Shown here piece after piece: positions 8,480 to 15,576 of a stretch of DNA of 27,145 nt. A program made the position numbers and the translations under genes. The first letter of the stretch is position 1; each line of letters starts with the position of its first letter. The DNA comes from JBLNBQ01 sp050260095 (GTDB taxonomy: Bacteria > Bacillota > UBA5301 > DYFA01). The DNA is taken from contig JBLNBQ010000028.1 of NCBI GenBank assembly GCA_050260095.1, forward strand, positions 1-27,145, written 5' to 3'. Below the pieces are notes generated by a model. It saw nothing but the letters and a program-made list of their open reading frames with translations, was not told the DNA's origin and did not search any database.

Positions 8480-9523
8480 TTACTTCTTGCCCCAGAGCTG
8501 CTGCTTGATGTTCTCGGGCAGGAAGGTGGAGTTGATGTAGTCAGCCGAGAGGTCCGGACGGGCGACCTTGTCGAGGGTCTCCTCGGTGGCGGTCCACAGC
8601 TTCATCTTCTCGATGTGGTGGACCGGCTCGCCGTGGAGGAGCTTCATGCCGAGCTGGAGGGCGACCGCCGCGTCACCCGGCGGGTCCTGGATCGCGAAGC
8701 CCTTGATGCCCTTGTCCTTGTATTCCTTCCAGAGGTTGAAGTAACCGTTGGAGCCGGTGCCGACCACGACCATCTTGTACTTGCCGGCCTCGATGGCAGC
8801 CTGGAGAGCGCCGTAGCCGGACGGGCCGCCGTCGGCGTAGATGGCGTCGAGGTCAGGGTTGGCGGCGATGAAGTTCTCGGCGGCGCGCTTGGCGACGTCG
8901 TAGGCGGAGTTGGTCCAGACCTGGCCGACGATCTTGATGCCCGGGTTGGCCTTGAAGACCTTCAGGGCCGCCTCATACCGCATCTGGCCCGGGGTGGTGC
9001 CGGCGATGCCGGTCAGCATGGCGACTTTGCCCTTGCCCTTGAGTTCCTTGACGATGAACTTAGCCAGTTCCTCACCGATTTCGCTCTGGTCGGCGATGTT
9101 CTTGACGGTGACCTTCTCGGTCTCGACGACGGAGTCGAAGGTGACGACCGGGATGCCGGCCGCGACGGCCTTCTCAACGGCGGGGCCGAGGGCCGTCGGC
9201 GGAGCGGTGATTACGATGAGGTCGACCTTCTTGGCGATGAGGTCTTCCATGTCAGCGATCTGCTTGGCGACGTTGTTGTTGGCGTCGGTCACGATGACCT
9301 GCTTGATGTCCTTGTACTTGGAGGCTTCGTACTTGAACTCCTCGACCAGGGCCACGCGCCAGGAGTTGACGACCGAGATGTTGCAGAGAGCGACCGTGTA
9401 CGGGCCAGGCTTCTTCCACTTCTTGGCGTCGACGACGTAGTTCGCCTCGAGGGCGAAGGCCGAGGTCGTCATGCCGAGGATGATCATGGCTGCCGCGAGG
9501 ACTACCATCCACTTGGACTTCAT
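8480..9523 (-). CDS. Periplasmic sugar-binding protein of a CUT2-type ABC transporter
   Basis: This 347-residue protein has an N-terminal signal sequence: MKSKW, a hydrophobic stretch, then SAFA as a likely signal-peptidase I site near residue 24. No lipobox cysteine is visible. The mature part is a periplasmic-binding-protein type 1 domain: YTVALCNISVVNSWRVALVEEF, QIADMEDLIAKKVDLIVI, a GIPVVTFDS segment, and TGIAGTTPGQMRYEAALKVF. These match RbsB/XylF-like binding proteins that capture sugars or polyols. The ATG at 9523 is preceded by AGGGGG about ten bases upstream and gives the only sensible signal peptide. It lies 106 bases downstream of the IclR gene and is followed by a hairpin before the ATPase gene. 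The absence of a lipobox is unusual for a Gram-positive binding protein. Confidence 0.92.
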   Translation of the reverse strand: MKSKWMVVLAAAMIILGMTTSAFALEANYVVDAKKWKKPGPYTVALCNISVVNSWRVALVEEFKYEASKYKDIKQVIVTDANNNVAKQIADMEDLIAKKVDLIVITAPPTALGPAVEKAVAAGIPVVTFDSVVETEKVTVKNIADQSEIGEELAKFIVKELKGKGKVAMLTGIAGTTPGQMRYEAALKVFKANPGIKIVGQVWTNSAYDVAKRAAENFIAANPDLDAIYADGGPSGYGALQAAIEAGKYKMVVVGTGSNGYFNLWKEYKDKGIKGFAIQDPPGDAAVALQLGMKLLHGEPVHHIEKMKLWTATEETLDKVARPDLSADYINSTFLPENIKQQLWGKK

Positions 9524-9629
9524 TCTCTCGTAACCCCCTTTTTTGTGGTACCGGATCCTGACTCCTGAGAACGCCAGTGAGCCTTCCTTTTCCTGAACCC
9601 CTCCTCCCACAAGCCCATGAATGGTCCAG

Positions 9630-10427
9630 TCAAGCTTTCTCTTCGACCGACGGGCTGAAGCCCATAGCCCGGGATATTTCCATCGCCATCGTCCTCACGA
9701 GCGGCCCGACCTCGGCAGCGATCCGTTCGAGCGTCAGCCGGGCCGCCGGACCCGACACGCTGATGGCGCCCGCCACCGCCCCCTGGTGGTCCCGGATGGC
9801 CGCCGCCGTGCAGCGGACTTCCGGTTCGTTCTCCTGGTCGTCCACCGCGTAGCCGCGGGCGGCCGTGACGATGAGTTCCGACCCCAGCGACGCCGCGGTG
9901 GTGAGCGTCCGGCTGGTCCGCCGCTCCAGCCGCCCGTGCACCACCCTGGCCGCGAGGGCCGGATCGGCGGCCATCATCGCCTTCCCCAGGGCGGTGCAGT
10001 GAAGGGGGTTGCGCCCCCCTAGGTTCGTGTGCATCCGGAGCGGAAGCGGGCTGTCGATCCGGTCCAGGTAGACCACTTCCAACCCATCCGGCACCGCCAG
10101 GTAGGTCGTCTCCTGCGTCCGGCGGGTCAGCTCCTCCGCGAAGGGCCGCGCCACAGTGCGCAGGCTCAGCGACTGAAGGCAGATCCCGCCCAGCTCCACT
10201 ACCCGCAGCCCCAGGCGGTACCGCCCGCTCCCCGGCTCCTGGCAGACGAGGCCGAAGGAGAGGAGCGGCATCAGGTACCGGTACGTCGAGCTGGGGGTGA
10301 ACCCGGTCGCCCGGCCCAGCTCGGTCAGGGTCGCCCCCTCCGGGTGCTGCCGCATCCAACCTGCCAACGCGTCCAGAACCGCCAGAGCCTTCACGACCGT
10401 CGACGACCCGGCTGCGTGCTGCTCCAT
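9630..10427 (-). CDS. IclR-family transcriptional regulator
   Basis: This protein of about 265 residues has the two IclR domains. The N-terminal winged helix-turn-helix includes STVVKALAVLDALAGW, TLTELGRATGFTPSSTYRYLMPLLSFGLV and RYRLGLRVVELG. The C-terminal effector-binding domain includes TTYLAVPDGLEVVYLDRIDSPLPLRMHTNLGGRNPLHCTALGKAMMA and GYAVDDQENEPEVRCTAAAI. IclR proteins typically sense a small carboxylic acid or pathway intermediate. The ATG at 10427 is chosen because the longer open frame upstream runs through the palindromic operator-like element; AAGG is weakly placed upstream of this ATG. It is the first gene of the transport/catabolic block and most likely controls that block and itself. 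Confidence 0.92.
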   Translation of the reverse strand: MEQHAAGSSTVVKALAVLDALAGWMRQHPEGATLTELGRATGFTPSSTYRYLMPLLSFGLVCQEPGSGRYRLGLRVVELGGICLQSLSLRTVARPFAEELTRRTQETTYLAVPDGLEVVYLDRIDSPLPLRMHTNLGGRNPLHCTALGKAMMAADPALAARVVHGRLERRTSRTLTTAASLGSELIVTAARGYAVDDQENEPEVRCTAAAIRDHQGAVAGAISVSGPAARLTLERIAAEVGPLVRTMAMEISRAMGFSPSVEEKA

Positions 10428-10439
10428 CCTTGCGCCGCC

Positions 10440-10480
10440 TTTTTGCAATATCTGAAAAGGCACTTCAAATCTTGCAAAAA
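10440..10480 (-). promoter_or_regulatory. Nested palindrome upstream of the IclR gene, likely operator
   Basis: TTTTTGCAA (10440-10448) and TTGCAAAAA (10472-10480) are perfect inverted copies. Inside them TGAA (10453-10456) and TTCA (10464-10467) are inverted around the same centre, 10460. The element is AT-rich in a GC-rich region and ends 12 bases before the iclR start codon. An autoregulatory IclR operator is the natural reading. No convincing -10/-35 pair was identified beside it. Confidence 0.55.
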
Positions 10481-10556
10481 GAACATTTCCCGCCAAGGCC
10501 GCGAACTCCTGCCAAGACTGGCTGGTGTTTGCCTCCAGCGTTTTTTCCGAGGCGCG

Positions 10557-11735
10557 CTACCGGAGCGCCACCCGGCGGCCTTCCGCGGCGGACAGGTAAG
10601 CTGCGTAGACCACCTCCGCAGTCTCGCAAGCCAGGTCAAGGCCGGAAACGGGCTCCCGTCCCTCGGCGACGCAACTCACGAAGTCCTGACACTCGTGCGG
10701 GTAACCCCGCATCCAATCCTCGTCGGGGGCCGCGTACTGCCAGCCGCCCTTCGTCTCGACCTTCTCGGCCAGGTACTCCTCGCCCATGAACGCTGCGTCG
10801 GGGGTGTACACCATAACGGCGTTGTTCGGGTTCATGTTGCACTGCACCACACCGCGCGACATGAAGACCTCGAGTTGGTTGCGGATGCCGCCCAGCACCG
10901 AGTCGGCCGCCACCACGACGGCTTTGGTCCCGTCGGTGAAGGTCAGCGTTGCGCTGGCCCAGTCTTCGACGTCGCAAGGCCCGGTGGCGATGTACCGGCC
11001 GGCCTCCTCGGCCACGCCCGGCACGGCCAGGACGCTGCCGACCTCGGCCACCACCGACTGCACCCCGATGGCGCCCTTACCTTTGAGCAGCCCTTCGTGA
11101 TGCTTCAGGTGGATGACCGTCCCCACCGGGTGCGCGCCCTGCCGCAGGAGCGAACCGCCGCCGGCCAGCCGCCACTCCCGGGCGTAGCTGGCGTGCGAGC
11201 CCGAGTGGGCCTCCTCAGCCCGCTGCGAGAGGATGGTCGAACCGGTCGCCGCGAGGATGCGCTTGGCCTTGGTCACCGGCGGGGCATAGACCCAGTTCTC
11301 GGCGTACATGAAGAGCACGCCCGCCCGCTCGATGCCGGCCCGGATCTCGGCGAGTTCCTCCCGGACGGCGTCGAGCATCACCTGGCGGCTCACCTTCTCG
11401 CCGATGGGTTCCGGATCGCCTGGGCGCCCGAAGTAGCCGGTCAAAGGCTTTTCGCAGACCACGTGCTTGCCGGCGGCGGCCGCCTCCAGCACCATGGGCT
11501 TGTGGAGCACGTTGGGGGTGCAGATGTCCACCAGGTCGATGTCTGTCCGCCGGAGGAGATCCCGATAGTCGGCGACCACCTCCCGCACGTGGAACCGCTC
11601 GGCGAACTTCTCCGCCCCGCCGACCGCGGAGACCGCGACCAATTCGACTTCGTGCCCGGTGACCTTGTGGTAGGCCTCGGCGTGGATGTGCGCCGAGAAG
11701 CCCGCCCCGATGAACCCGATCCTGACTCGCTTCAT
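10557..11735 (-). CDS. Gfo/Idh/MocA-family NAD(P)-dependent oxidoreductase
   Basis: This 392-residue protein has an N-terminal Rossmann motif, RIGFIGAGFSAHIH (residues 5-18), and the family's CEKPL motif with Glu95-Lys96-Pro97. A C-terminal alpha/beta domain follows, with GGGSLLRQGAHPVGTVIHL supplying the probable catalytic histidine. Family members oxidise or reduce sugars, inositols and sugar acids with NAD(P). The ATG at 11735 overlaps the stop of the LacI gene (ATGA), so regulator and enzyme are co-translated, and this enzyme probably acts on the inducer or a close metabolite. A 129-base gap separates its stop from the IclR start codon; I see no clear minus-strand terminator in it. Substrate is unknown. 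Confidence 0.9.
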   Translation of the reverse strand: MKRVRIGFIGAGFSAHIHAEAYHKVTGHEVELVAVSAVGGAEKFAERFHVREVVADYRDLLRRTDIDLVDICTPNVLHKPMVLEAAAAGKHVVCEKPLTGYFGRPGDPEPIGEKVSRQVMLDAVREELAEIRAGIERAGVLFMYAENWVYAPPVTKAKRILAATGSTILSQRAEEAHSGSHASYAREWRLAGGGSLLRQGAHPVGTVIHLKHHEGLLKGKGAIGVQSVVAEVGSVLAVPGVAEEAGRYIATGPCDVEDWASATLTFTDGTKAVVVAADSVLGGIRNQLEVFMSRGVVQCNMNPNNAVMVYTPDAAFMGEEYLAEKVETKGGWQYAAPDEDWMRGYPHECQDFVSCVAEGREPVSGLDLACETAEVVYAAYLSAAEGRRVALR

Positions 11736-12802
11736 GCAGTCATCTCCTTGCCACTTGGACCATCCGCTACCGAGGCGCCCTCCACGAGGCTCGCCGTGAG
11801 CCAGACCTGCTCACAGGCGTCGCGACGCCTTTCGATGCGGTCGATCAGCATCTTGGCCCCCAGTTCCCCGATCTCAGAATCCGGCATCTTGATGCAGGTC
11901 AGTGGCGGATCCACGAGCCAGGTCCACGAAGGGCGCCCGTACACCAGGAGCGAAACGTCGTGGGGAGCCCGTTTGCCCAAGCGGCGCATCCCCACGACCA
12001 GCCCTTCGGCCAGGTACTGGTGACCGGCGAAGATCGCGGTCGCGCCCCCCAGCCCGCCCTTGCAGAACAACTCATCGGCCAGCCGCTCCCCTTCTTCAGG
12101 GGTGTGCGGCCGAAGATAGGCCGGCATCTCCGCCGCGGGCAGCCCCCAGCGCGCCACTTCCTCCCGGAACCCGTCGTACCGGTCGGTCATGATCGGCAAC
12201 CGGGTGCGCCACCCCAGGTAAGCGACGCGCCGGTGACCTTTCTCCAGCAGGTAGCGCGTCCCGAGGACGGCCCCTTCCCGGTTGCTGAAGCCGGCGAAGT
12301 CGTATTCCCCCCGGAAGCCCTTCAGCGGGCGATCCACGACGGCGTACGGCACGCCGCGCTCCCGCAGCACTTTCGTGTTGGCGGTCCCCCCCAGCGTGGG
12401 GCTGAGGAGAAAACCATCGACCTGCTGGGAGATGAGACTCTCGATGTAGGACCGCTCCCTGGCCGGGTCGTCGTATGTGCTGCAGATCAGCAGGACATAC
12501 CCGTGCCGGTAAGCCACCCGCTCCGCCCCGGTCACCAGTTGCGTGAAGAAGAAATTCTCGAATTGAGGGATCAGGATGGCCAGCGCCCGGCGTCCCTTGC
12601 CCCGCATGCCGCGGGCCAAAAGGTTGGGCCGGTAGCTAAGCTGGCCCGCCGCCGCGAGCACCCTCTCCCGCACCCGCGGGGAGACGAACTTCACCGAATC
12701 AGGATTGAGGACGTGCGAAACCGTCGCCACGGACACCTGGGCAGCGCGGGCGACGTCTTTGAGTGTGGGCGGACGGGGCGTGACTCTGGGCGGCCCTGAC
12801 AT
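11732..12802 (-). CDS. LacI-family transcriptional regulator
   Basis: This 356-residue repressor has an N-terminal LacI helix-turn-helix (TLKDVARAAQVSVATVSHVL, residues 13-32) and a hinge region ending YRPNLLARGMR. A periplasmic-binding-protein-like effector domain follows (RALAILIPQFENFFFTQLVTG, then QQVDGFLLSPT and RRVAYLGWRTRLP). The insertion NPDSVKFVSPRVRERV after the first recognition helix is ordinary for the family. The ATG at 12802 opens onto the divergent region shared with the TetR gene, which contains two LacI-type palindromes. The effector is probably a sugar or sugar derivative handled by the coupled oxidoreductase. Family assignment is secure; effector and regulon are inferred. 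Confidence 0.93.
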   Translation of the reverse strand: MSGPPRVTPRPPTLKDVARAAQVSVATVSHVLNPDSVKFVSPRVRERVLAAAGQLSYRPNLLARGMRGKGRRALAILIPQFENFFFTQLVTGAERVAYRHGYVLLICSTYDDPARERSYIESLISQQVDGFLLSPTLGGTANTKVLRERGVPYAVVDRPLKGFRGEYDFAGFSNREGAVLGTRYLLEKGHRRVAYLGWRTRLPIMTDRYDGFREEVARWGLPAAEMPAYLRPHTPEEGERLADELFCKGGLGGATAIFAGHQYLAEGLVVGMRRLGKRAPHDVSLLVYGRPSWTWLVDPPLTCIKMPDSEIGELGAKMLIDRIERRRDACEQVWLTASLVEGASVADGPSGKEMTA

Positions 12803-12838
12803 TCTACCACCGCCTTGACCTTGCGGGGAGAAATCCCG

Positions 12839-12852
12839 GTTAAACGATTAAC
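12839..12852. promoter_or_regulatory. LacI-type operator candidate 1
   Basis: GTTAAACGATTAAC is a 14-base palindrome with a central CG and one mismatched pair flanking the centre, the usual form of LacI/GalR-family operators. It lies 37 bases upstream of the lacI-type start codon. Its core AAACGATT recurs exactly 63 bases away at 12905-12912. Confidence 0.55.
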
Positions 12853-12899
12853 TGGACTGTTCGATTATTTCCCCACAACTTCGCCAACTCCTTCTACCA

Positions 12900-12928
12900 T
12901 TGACAAACGATTGCACCAGTGGTAACCT
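12900..12928 (+). promoter_or_regulatory. Promoter candidate for the TetR operon
   Basis: A perfect -35 box TTGACA (12900-12905) is followed after 17 bases by TAACCT (12923-12928), which matches three of six -10 positions. Predicted transcription would start near 12935 and read into the TetR gene at 12995. The second LacI-like palindrome overlaps the -35 box and spacer, so the LacI protein could repress this promoter. Confidence 0.45.
12904..12913. promoter_or_regulatory. LacI-type operator candidate 2
   Basis: CAAACGATTG is a short palindrome with central CG and the same core (AAACGATT) as the site at 12839-12852. The two centres are 63 bases apart, six turns of B-DNA, which puts them on the same face. 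It overlaps the TTGACA box of the plus-strand promoter. Confidence 0.45.
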
Positions 12929-12937
12929 TCGAATTAG

Positions 12938-12951
12938 ATACTTGTTAGTAT
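12938..12951. promoter_or_regulatory. TetR-type operator candidate, copy 1
   Basis: ATACTTGTTAGTAT has inverted arms ATACT/AGTAT around a four-base centre. It has the same form (ATACY-N4-RGTAT) as the perfect palindrome 23 bases downstream. It sits between the promoter and the TetR start. Confidence 0.45.
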
Positions 12952-12960
12952 GTGATTAAA

Positions 12961-12974
12961 ATACCCATGGGTAT
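12961..12974. promoter_or_regulatory. TetR-type operator candidate, copy 2
   Basis: ATACCCATGGGTAT is a perfect 14-base palindrome ending 20 bases before the TetR start codon. Position and symmetry fit an autoregulatory TetR operator downstream of the promoter. Confidence 0.55.
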
Positions 12975-12994
12975 GGGGAGAGTGGCTGCAACTT

Positions 12995-13762
12995 ATGAAC
13001 GTGCGTGAACGTCTGCTGGAGGCGGCCCGGACCCTGGCGGCCGCGCGCCCCCTCGACCGCCTGAGCCTCGCCGAGATCGCCCGGACGGCCGGGGTGAGTT
13101 GGCCCACCGCCCGGCGCCACCTTGGCAGCAAAGAACGACTGCGGGCGCTGCTCGCCGAGGAATCGGCAGGACAGGCGGAGGCCGGCACCCGGTCGCGCCT
13201 CCTCACTGCGGCCGCCCGGGTCTTCGCCCGTCACGGCTACGCGGAGGCGACGCTCGATGAGGTGGCGGAGGAGGCCGGGCTCACCAAGGGCGCAGTCTAT
13301 TGGCATTTCGCCAGCAAGAGCGACCTCTACCTTGCCCTCCTCCAGGAACGGGTCCAGCAGGAAGCGGCCGCGCTCCCCGCCGCCATCGGGGAAGCCGCCG
13401 AAAACGCCGATCCCCTGGCGGGCCTGGCCGGCCTCCTGGCCCGGCAGTTCGCCGTGGCGTACGCTGAGCCGGAGCGGCCCCGGCTCTCGCTGGAGTTCAT
13501 GAGCCGCACCTGGGATCCGGAGGTGCGCCGCCGGCTGGGCGACCTCTACTTCGCCGCGCACCAGCGCCTGGCCGAGATCCTGGGCACCGTCCAGAGCAGC
13601 GGCCTGATGGCGGGCGACCTCGACCCGCTCTTGGTGAGCGTCTTCCTGAGCGCCGTCATCGAGGGTCTCGTCCGCTACTGGCTGATGGACCCCGACCGGA
13701 TCGACCCCAAGGCCTGGGCGCCCCAACTCGCCCGTATCATCTTCAAGGGGGTAGGCGCATGA
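12995..13762 (+). CDS. TetR-family regulator with two tandem helix-turn-helix domains
   Basis: This 255-residue regulator has a canonical TetR DNA-binding domain at about residues 65-116 (TRSRLLTAAARVFARHGY, TLDEVAEEAGLTKGAVYWHF, ASKSDLYLALL). It is preceded by a second, shorter one at residues 1-53: RERLLEAARTLAA, LSLAEIARTAGVSWPTARRH, GSKERLRALL. The remaining 130 residues form an all-helical ligand-binding region typical of AcrR-like repressors. The ATG at 12995 is the only start in frame with the first domain; its ribosome binding site is weak (GGGGAG, 14 bases away). Its stop overlaps the start of the methyltransferase gene (ATGA). It probably represses this small operon through the palindromes just upstream, responding to a hydrophobic compound. 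Confidence 0.9.
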   Translation: MNVRERLLEAARTLAAARPLDRLSLAEIARTAGVSWPTARRHLGSKERLRALLAEESAGQAEAGTRSRLLTAAARVFARHGYAEATLDEVAEEAGLTKGAVYWHFASKSDLYLALLQERVQQEAAALPAAIGEAAENADPLAGLAGLLARQFAVAYAEPERPRLSLEFMSRTWDPEVRRRLGDLYFAAHQRLAEILGTVQSSGLMAGDLDPLLVSVFLSAVIEGLVRYWLMDPDRIDPKAWAPQLARIIFKGVGA

Positions 13763-14478
13763 ACCCGCCGTCCATCGCCATGGAAACCCTGTTCAAGGCT
13801 CCGGTAGGCTCCCTCCGGCGGCGGGAAGGCATCCCGGTCTTCGTGGAGCCGGAGGCGGTCTCCGGCCTCAACCGCAAGTACCGCGACCTCTACGACCGCT
13901 TCTCGCCCTTCTACGACCTGGCGCAGCGCCTCTTCTACGCCTTCCGGGGCGGGGAGGCCGCCGCCCGGAACCTCTACCTGCGAGAACTGGAGATCAAACC
14001 AGGCGACCTGGTGCTGGAGGTCTCGGTGGGAACCGGGGCCAACCTGCGCTTCCTGCCGCCCACCGCCTCCTATGTCGGCCTCGACCTCTCCTGGGGGCAG
14101 TTGCGCCAGTGTCGCAAGATGCTGCAGCGCACCGGCCGGCAGGCGGTGCTCGTCCAGGGGCTGGCGGAGGACCTGCCCTTCCGCGACGGGCTCTTCGACG
14201 TCGTCTTTCACATGGGGGGCATCAACTTCCTCGGCGACCCGGGCCAGGCCATCCGCGAGATGATCCGGGTGGCGAAGCCGGGGACGAAGATTGTGCTGGT
14301 CGACGAGACGGAGCGACTGGCGCAGAAGGCTGCCCTCCTCAACCCCTTCTTCCGACACCGCGACTCGGTCATCACCGCGCCGGTCCACCTTGTCCCGCCC
14401 GGGATGGAGGAGGTCCGGGCCACCGAGATCCGGAACGGCGAGTTGTGGCTCCTGACCTTCCGCACGCCCCGGGCCTGA
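13759..14478 (+). CDS. Class I SAM-dependent methyltransferase (UbiE/Methyltransf_11-like)
   Basis: This 239-residue cytoplasmic enzyme carries the SAM-binding motif LVLEVSVGTGANLRFLP (about residues 83-99) and the acidic motif II YVGLDLSWGQL. The mid-domain run is AEDLPFRDGLFDVVFHMGGINFL, followed by IREMIRVAKPGTKIVLVDE. This is the order seen in ubiquinone/menaquinone and small-molecule methyltransferases. The N-terminal 60 residues (YRDLYDRFSPFYDLAQRLFY) also match that group. The ATG overlaps the TetR stop by four bases, and the MFS gene follows after nine bases, so regulator, methyltransferase and transporter form one unit. Co-expression with an efflux-type transporter suggests modification of a toxic or secondary compound, but the acceptor is unknown. 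Confidence 0.88.
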   Translation: MNPPSIAMETLFKAPVGSLRRREGIPVFVEPEAVSGLNRKYRDLYDRFSPFYDLAQRLFYAFRGGEAAARNLYLRELEIKPGDLVLEVSVGTGANLRFLPPTASYVGLDLSWGQLRQCRKMLQRTGRQAVLVQGLAEDLPFRDGLFDVVFHMGGINFLGDPGQAIREMIRVAKPGTKIVLVDETERLAQKAALLNPFFRHRDSVITAPVHLVPPGMEEVRATEIRNGELWLLTFRTPRA

Positions 14479-14486
14479 GGCGGACG

Positions 14487-15545
14487 GTGAGCCGTTCCGG
14501 GCGGCCGCGCTGGCCTCTGGCCTACGCCGGTCTTCCCGGGACCGTCTACGCGCGGTTCGTCGCCAACGTCGCCTTCAGCCTGGGCAACCTGGTCTGGCCG
14601 ATGCTGACCCCCCTGCTCCAGCAGGGCTTGGGGTTCCCCCCGGGCTGGGCGGGTGTGCTGCTGACGGTCTCGATGGTCGCGACGGCGCTCGGCGCCCTCA
14701 CGGGAGGCCAACTGGCCGACGGCTTCGGACGGGCGAAGGTGTTCGTCGCCTCACGGGGGCTGGTCGCGGCATCGGTCGGCGCGTGCGTCCCACTGGCGAT
14801 GGTGAAAGGGGCGGCGCCGGAAATCGCAGGCCTGCTGGTGGCCGCCAGTCTCCTGCGGGGGGCCTCTGAGCCGGCCCTGCAAGTGCTGCTCGCCGACCTC
14901 ACGCCGGAGGACCGGCGCCCCGCGGCCTTCTCGCTGCTGTATCTCGGCAATAAAGCCGGCTTCCTCGCGCCGTTGCTGGCAGGGTTGTTCTTCCGTTCGC
15001 ACCTCGCCTGGCTCTTCCTCGGCACGGCTGCCACCGCCGCCTGCTCGGCCGTCCTGGCCGCCCCGGCGCTGCGGCGCCCCCGCCCGGACTCGCCCGGCAC
15101 GCCCCGCCGCACGCCTGGGGACGGCAGCGCGGCCGGCCTCCTCACCGTCCTTCGACTGAGACCCCGCCTGGTAGTAGCCTCCCTGCTCCTGGCCGCGCTC
15201 TCCTTCGTTCACGTGCAGCACCTTTACGCGCTGCCCCTCCAGGCCAGCGAGTGGTACGGAGCCTCCGGCGCGCCGCTGTACGGCTATCTGCTCAGCTTCA
15301 ACGCGCCGGCCTATCTCCAAAGCCAGGCGCCCCCCTCCCACCGGGGGCGGATCGGCGCCGCCACTGGGCTTTTGGCCCAGGCCGGTTACGCGCTGGGCCC
15401 GGGCCTGACGGGCATCCTGCTGGTCCGGAGCGGGCTGCGGGCCGTCTGGCTTGCCAGCCTGCTCGTGTCGGTCGCCGGGGCGGCCGGTCTTTTCTTTTTG
15501 GGAGAGGAACCGGCCCCGCTTGACGGTGGACCCCAGGGAAGGTAG
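14487..15545 (+). CDS. MFS transporter, apparently shortened internally
   Basis: A GTG at 14487, preceded by GAGG at good spacing and nine bases after the methyltransferase stop, starts a 352-residue membrane protein. The N-terminal half is a normal major-facilitator half: YARFVANVAFSLGNLVWPML, the loop GGQLADGFGRAKVF (GxLaDrxGRkxv motif), and LLADLTPEDRRPAAFSLLYL. In the second half, YGYLLSFNAPAYLQSQAPPSHRGRIGAATGLL runs directly from helix 7/8 to what is normally the loop before helix 11. I judge about 60 residues (about two helices) to be missing in frame, judged against remembered family members. Typical length is about 400 residues. It may be non-functional. It would otherwise export the methyltransferase product or inducer. 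Confidence 0.82.
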   Translation: MSRSGRPRWPLAYAGLPGTVYARFVANVAFSLGNLVWPMLTPLLQQGLGFPPGWAGVLLTVSMVATALGALTGGQLADGFGRAKVFVASRGLVAASVGACVPLAMVKGAAPEIAGLLVAASLLRGASEPALQVLLADLTPEDRRPAAFSLLYLGNKAGFLAPLLAGLFFRSHLAWLFLGTAATAACSAVLAAPALRRPRPDSPGTPRRTPGDGSAAGLLTVLRLRPRLVVASLLLAALSFVHVQHLYALPLQASEWYGASGAPLYGYLLSFNAPAYLQSQAPPSHRGRIGAATGLLAQAGYALGPGLTGILLVRSGLRAVWLASLLVSVAGAAGLFFLGEEPAPLDGGPQGR

Positions 15546-15548
15546 ACT
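15520..15548 (+). promoter_or_regulatory. Promoter candidate for the riboswitch-controlled operon
   Basis: TTGACG (15520-15525) and TAGACT (15543-15548), separated by 17 bases, match the sigma-70 consensus at five and four of six positions. The pair lies in the last codons of the MFS gene. It predicts transcription starting about 20 bases before the guanine aptamer. Confidence 0.5.
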
Positions 15549-15576
15549 TAGGATAGTTTCCCACAATCGAATACGC

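Noticed and set aside
9524..9629. Promoter for the binding-protein gene in the gap after the IclR gene
   Set aside because: I found no TTGACA-like/TATAAT-like pair with proper spacing. Transcription probably continues from the IclR gene.
10521..10546. Hairpin GCTGG/CCAGC followed by six T on the plus strand
   Set aside because: It looks like a terminator, but nothing is transcribed on the plus strand here, and on the minus strand the T-run is on the wrong side. At best it would stop antisense RNA.
12864..12892. Minus-strand promoter AATAAT for the LacI gene
   Set aside because: The -10 match is good, but no acceptable -35 box lies 15-19 bases upstream (AGGAGT at 17), so I do not report it as a promoter.
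13759..15545. Continuous open frame running from within the methyltransferase into the MFS gene
   Set aside because: The methyltransferase frame is supported by its SAM motifs and ends at 14478. The MFS sequence proper begins at GTG 14487 with its own ribosome binding site.
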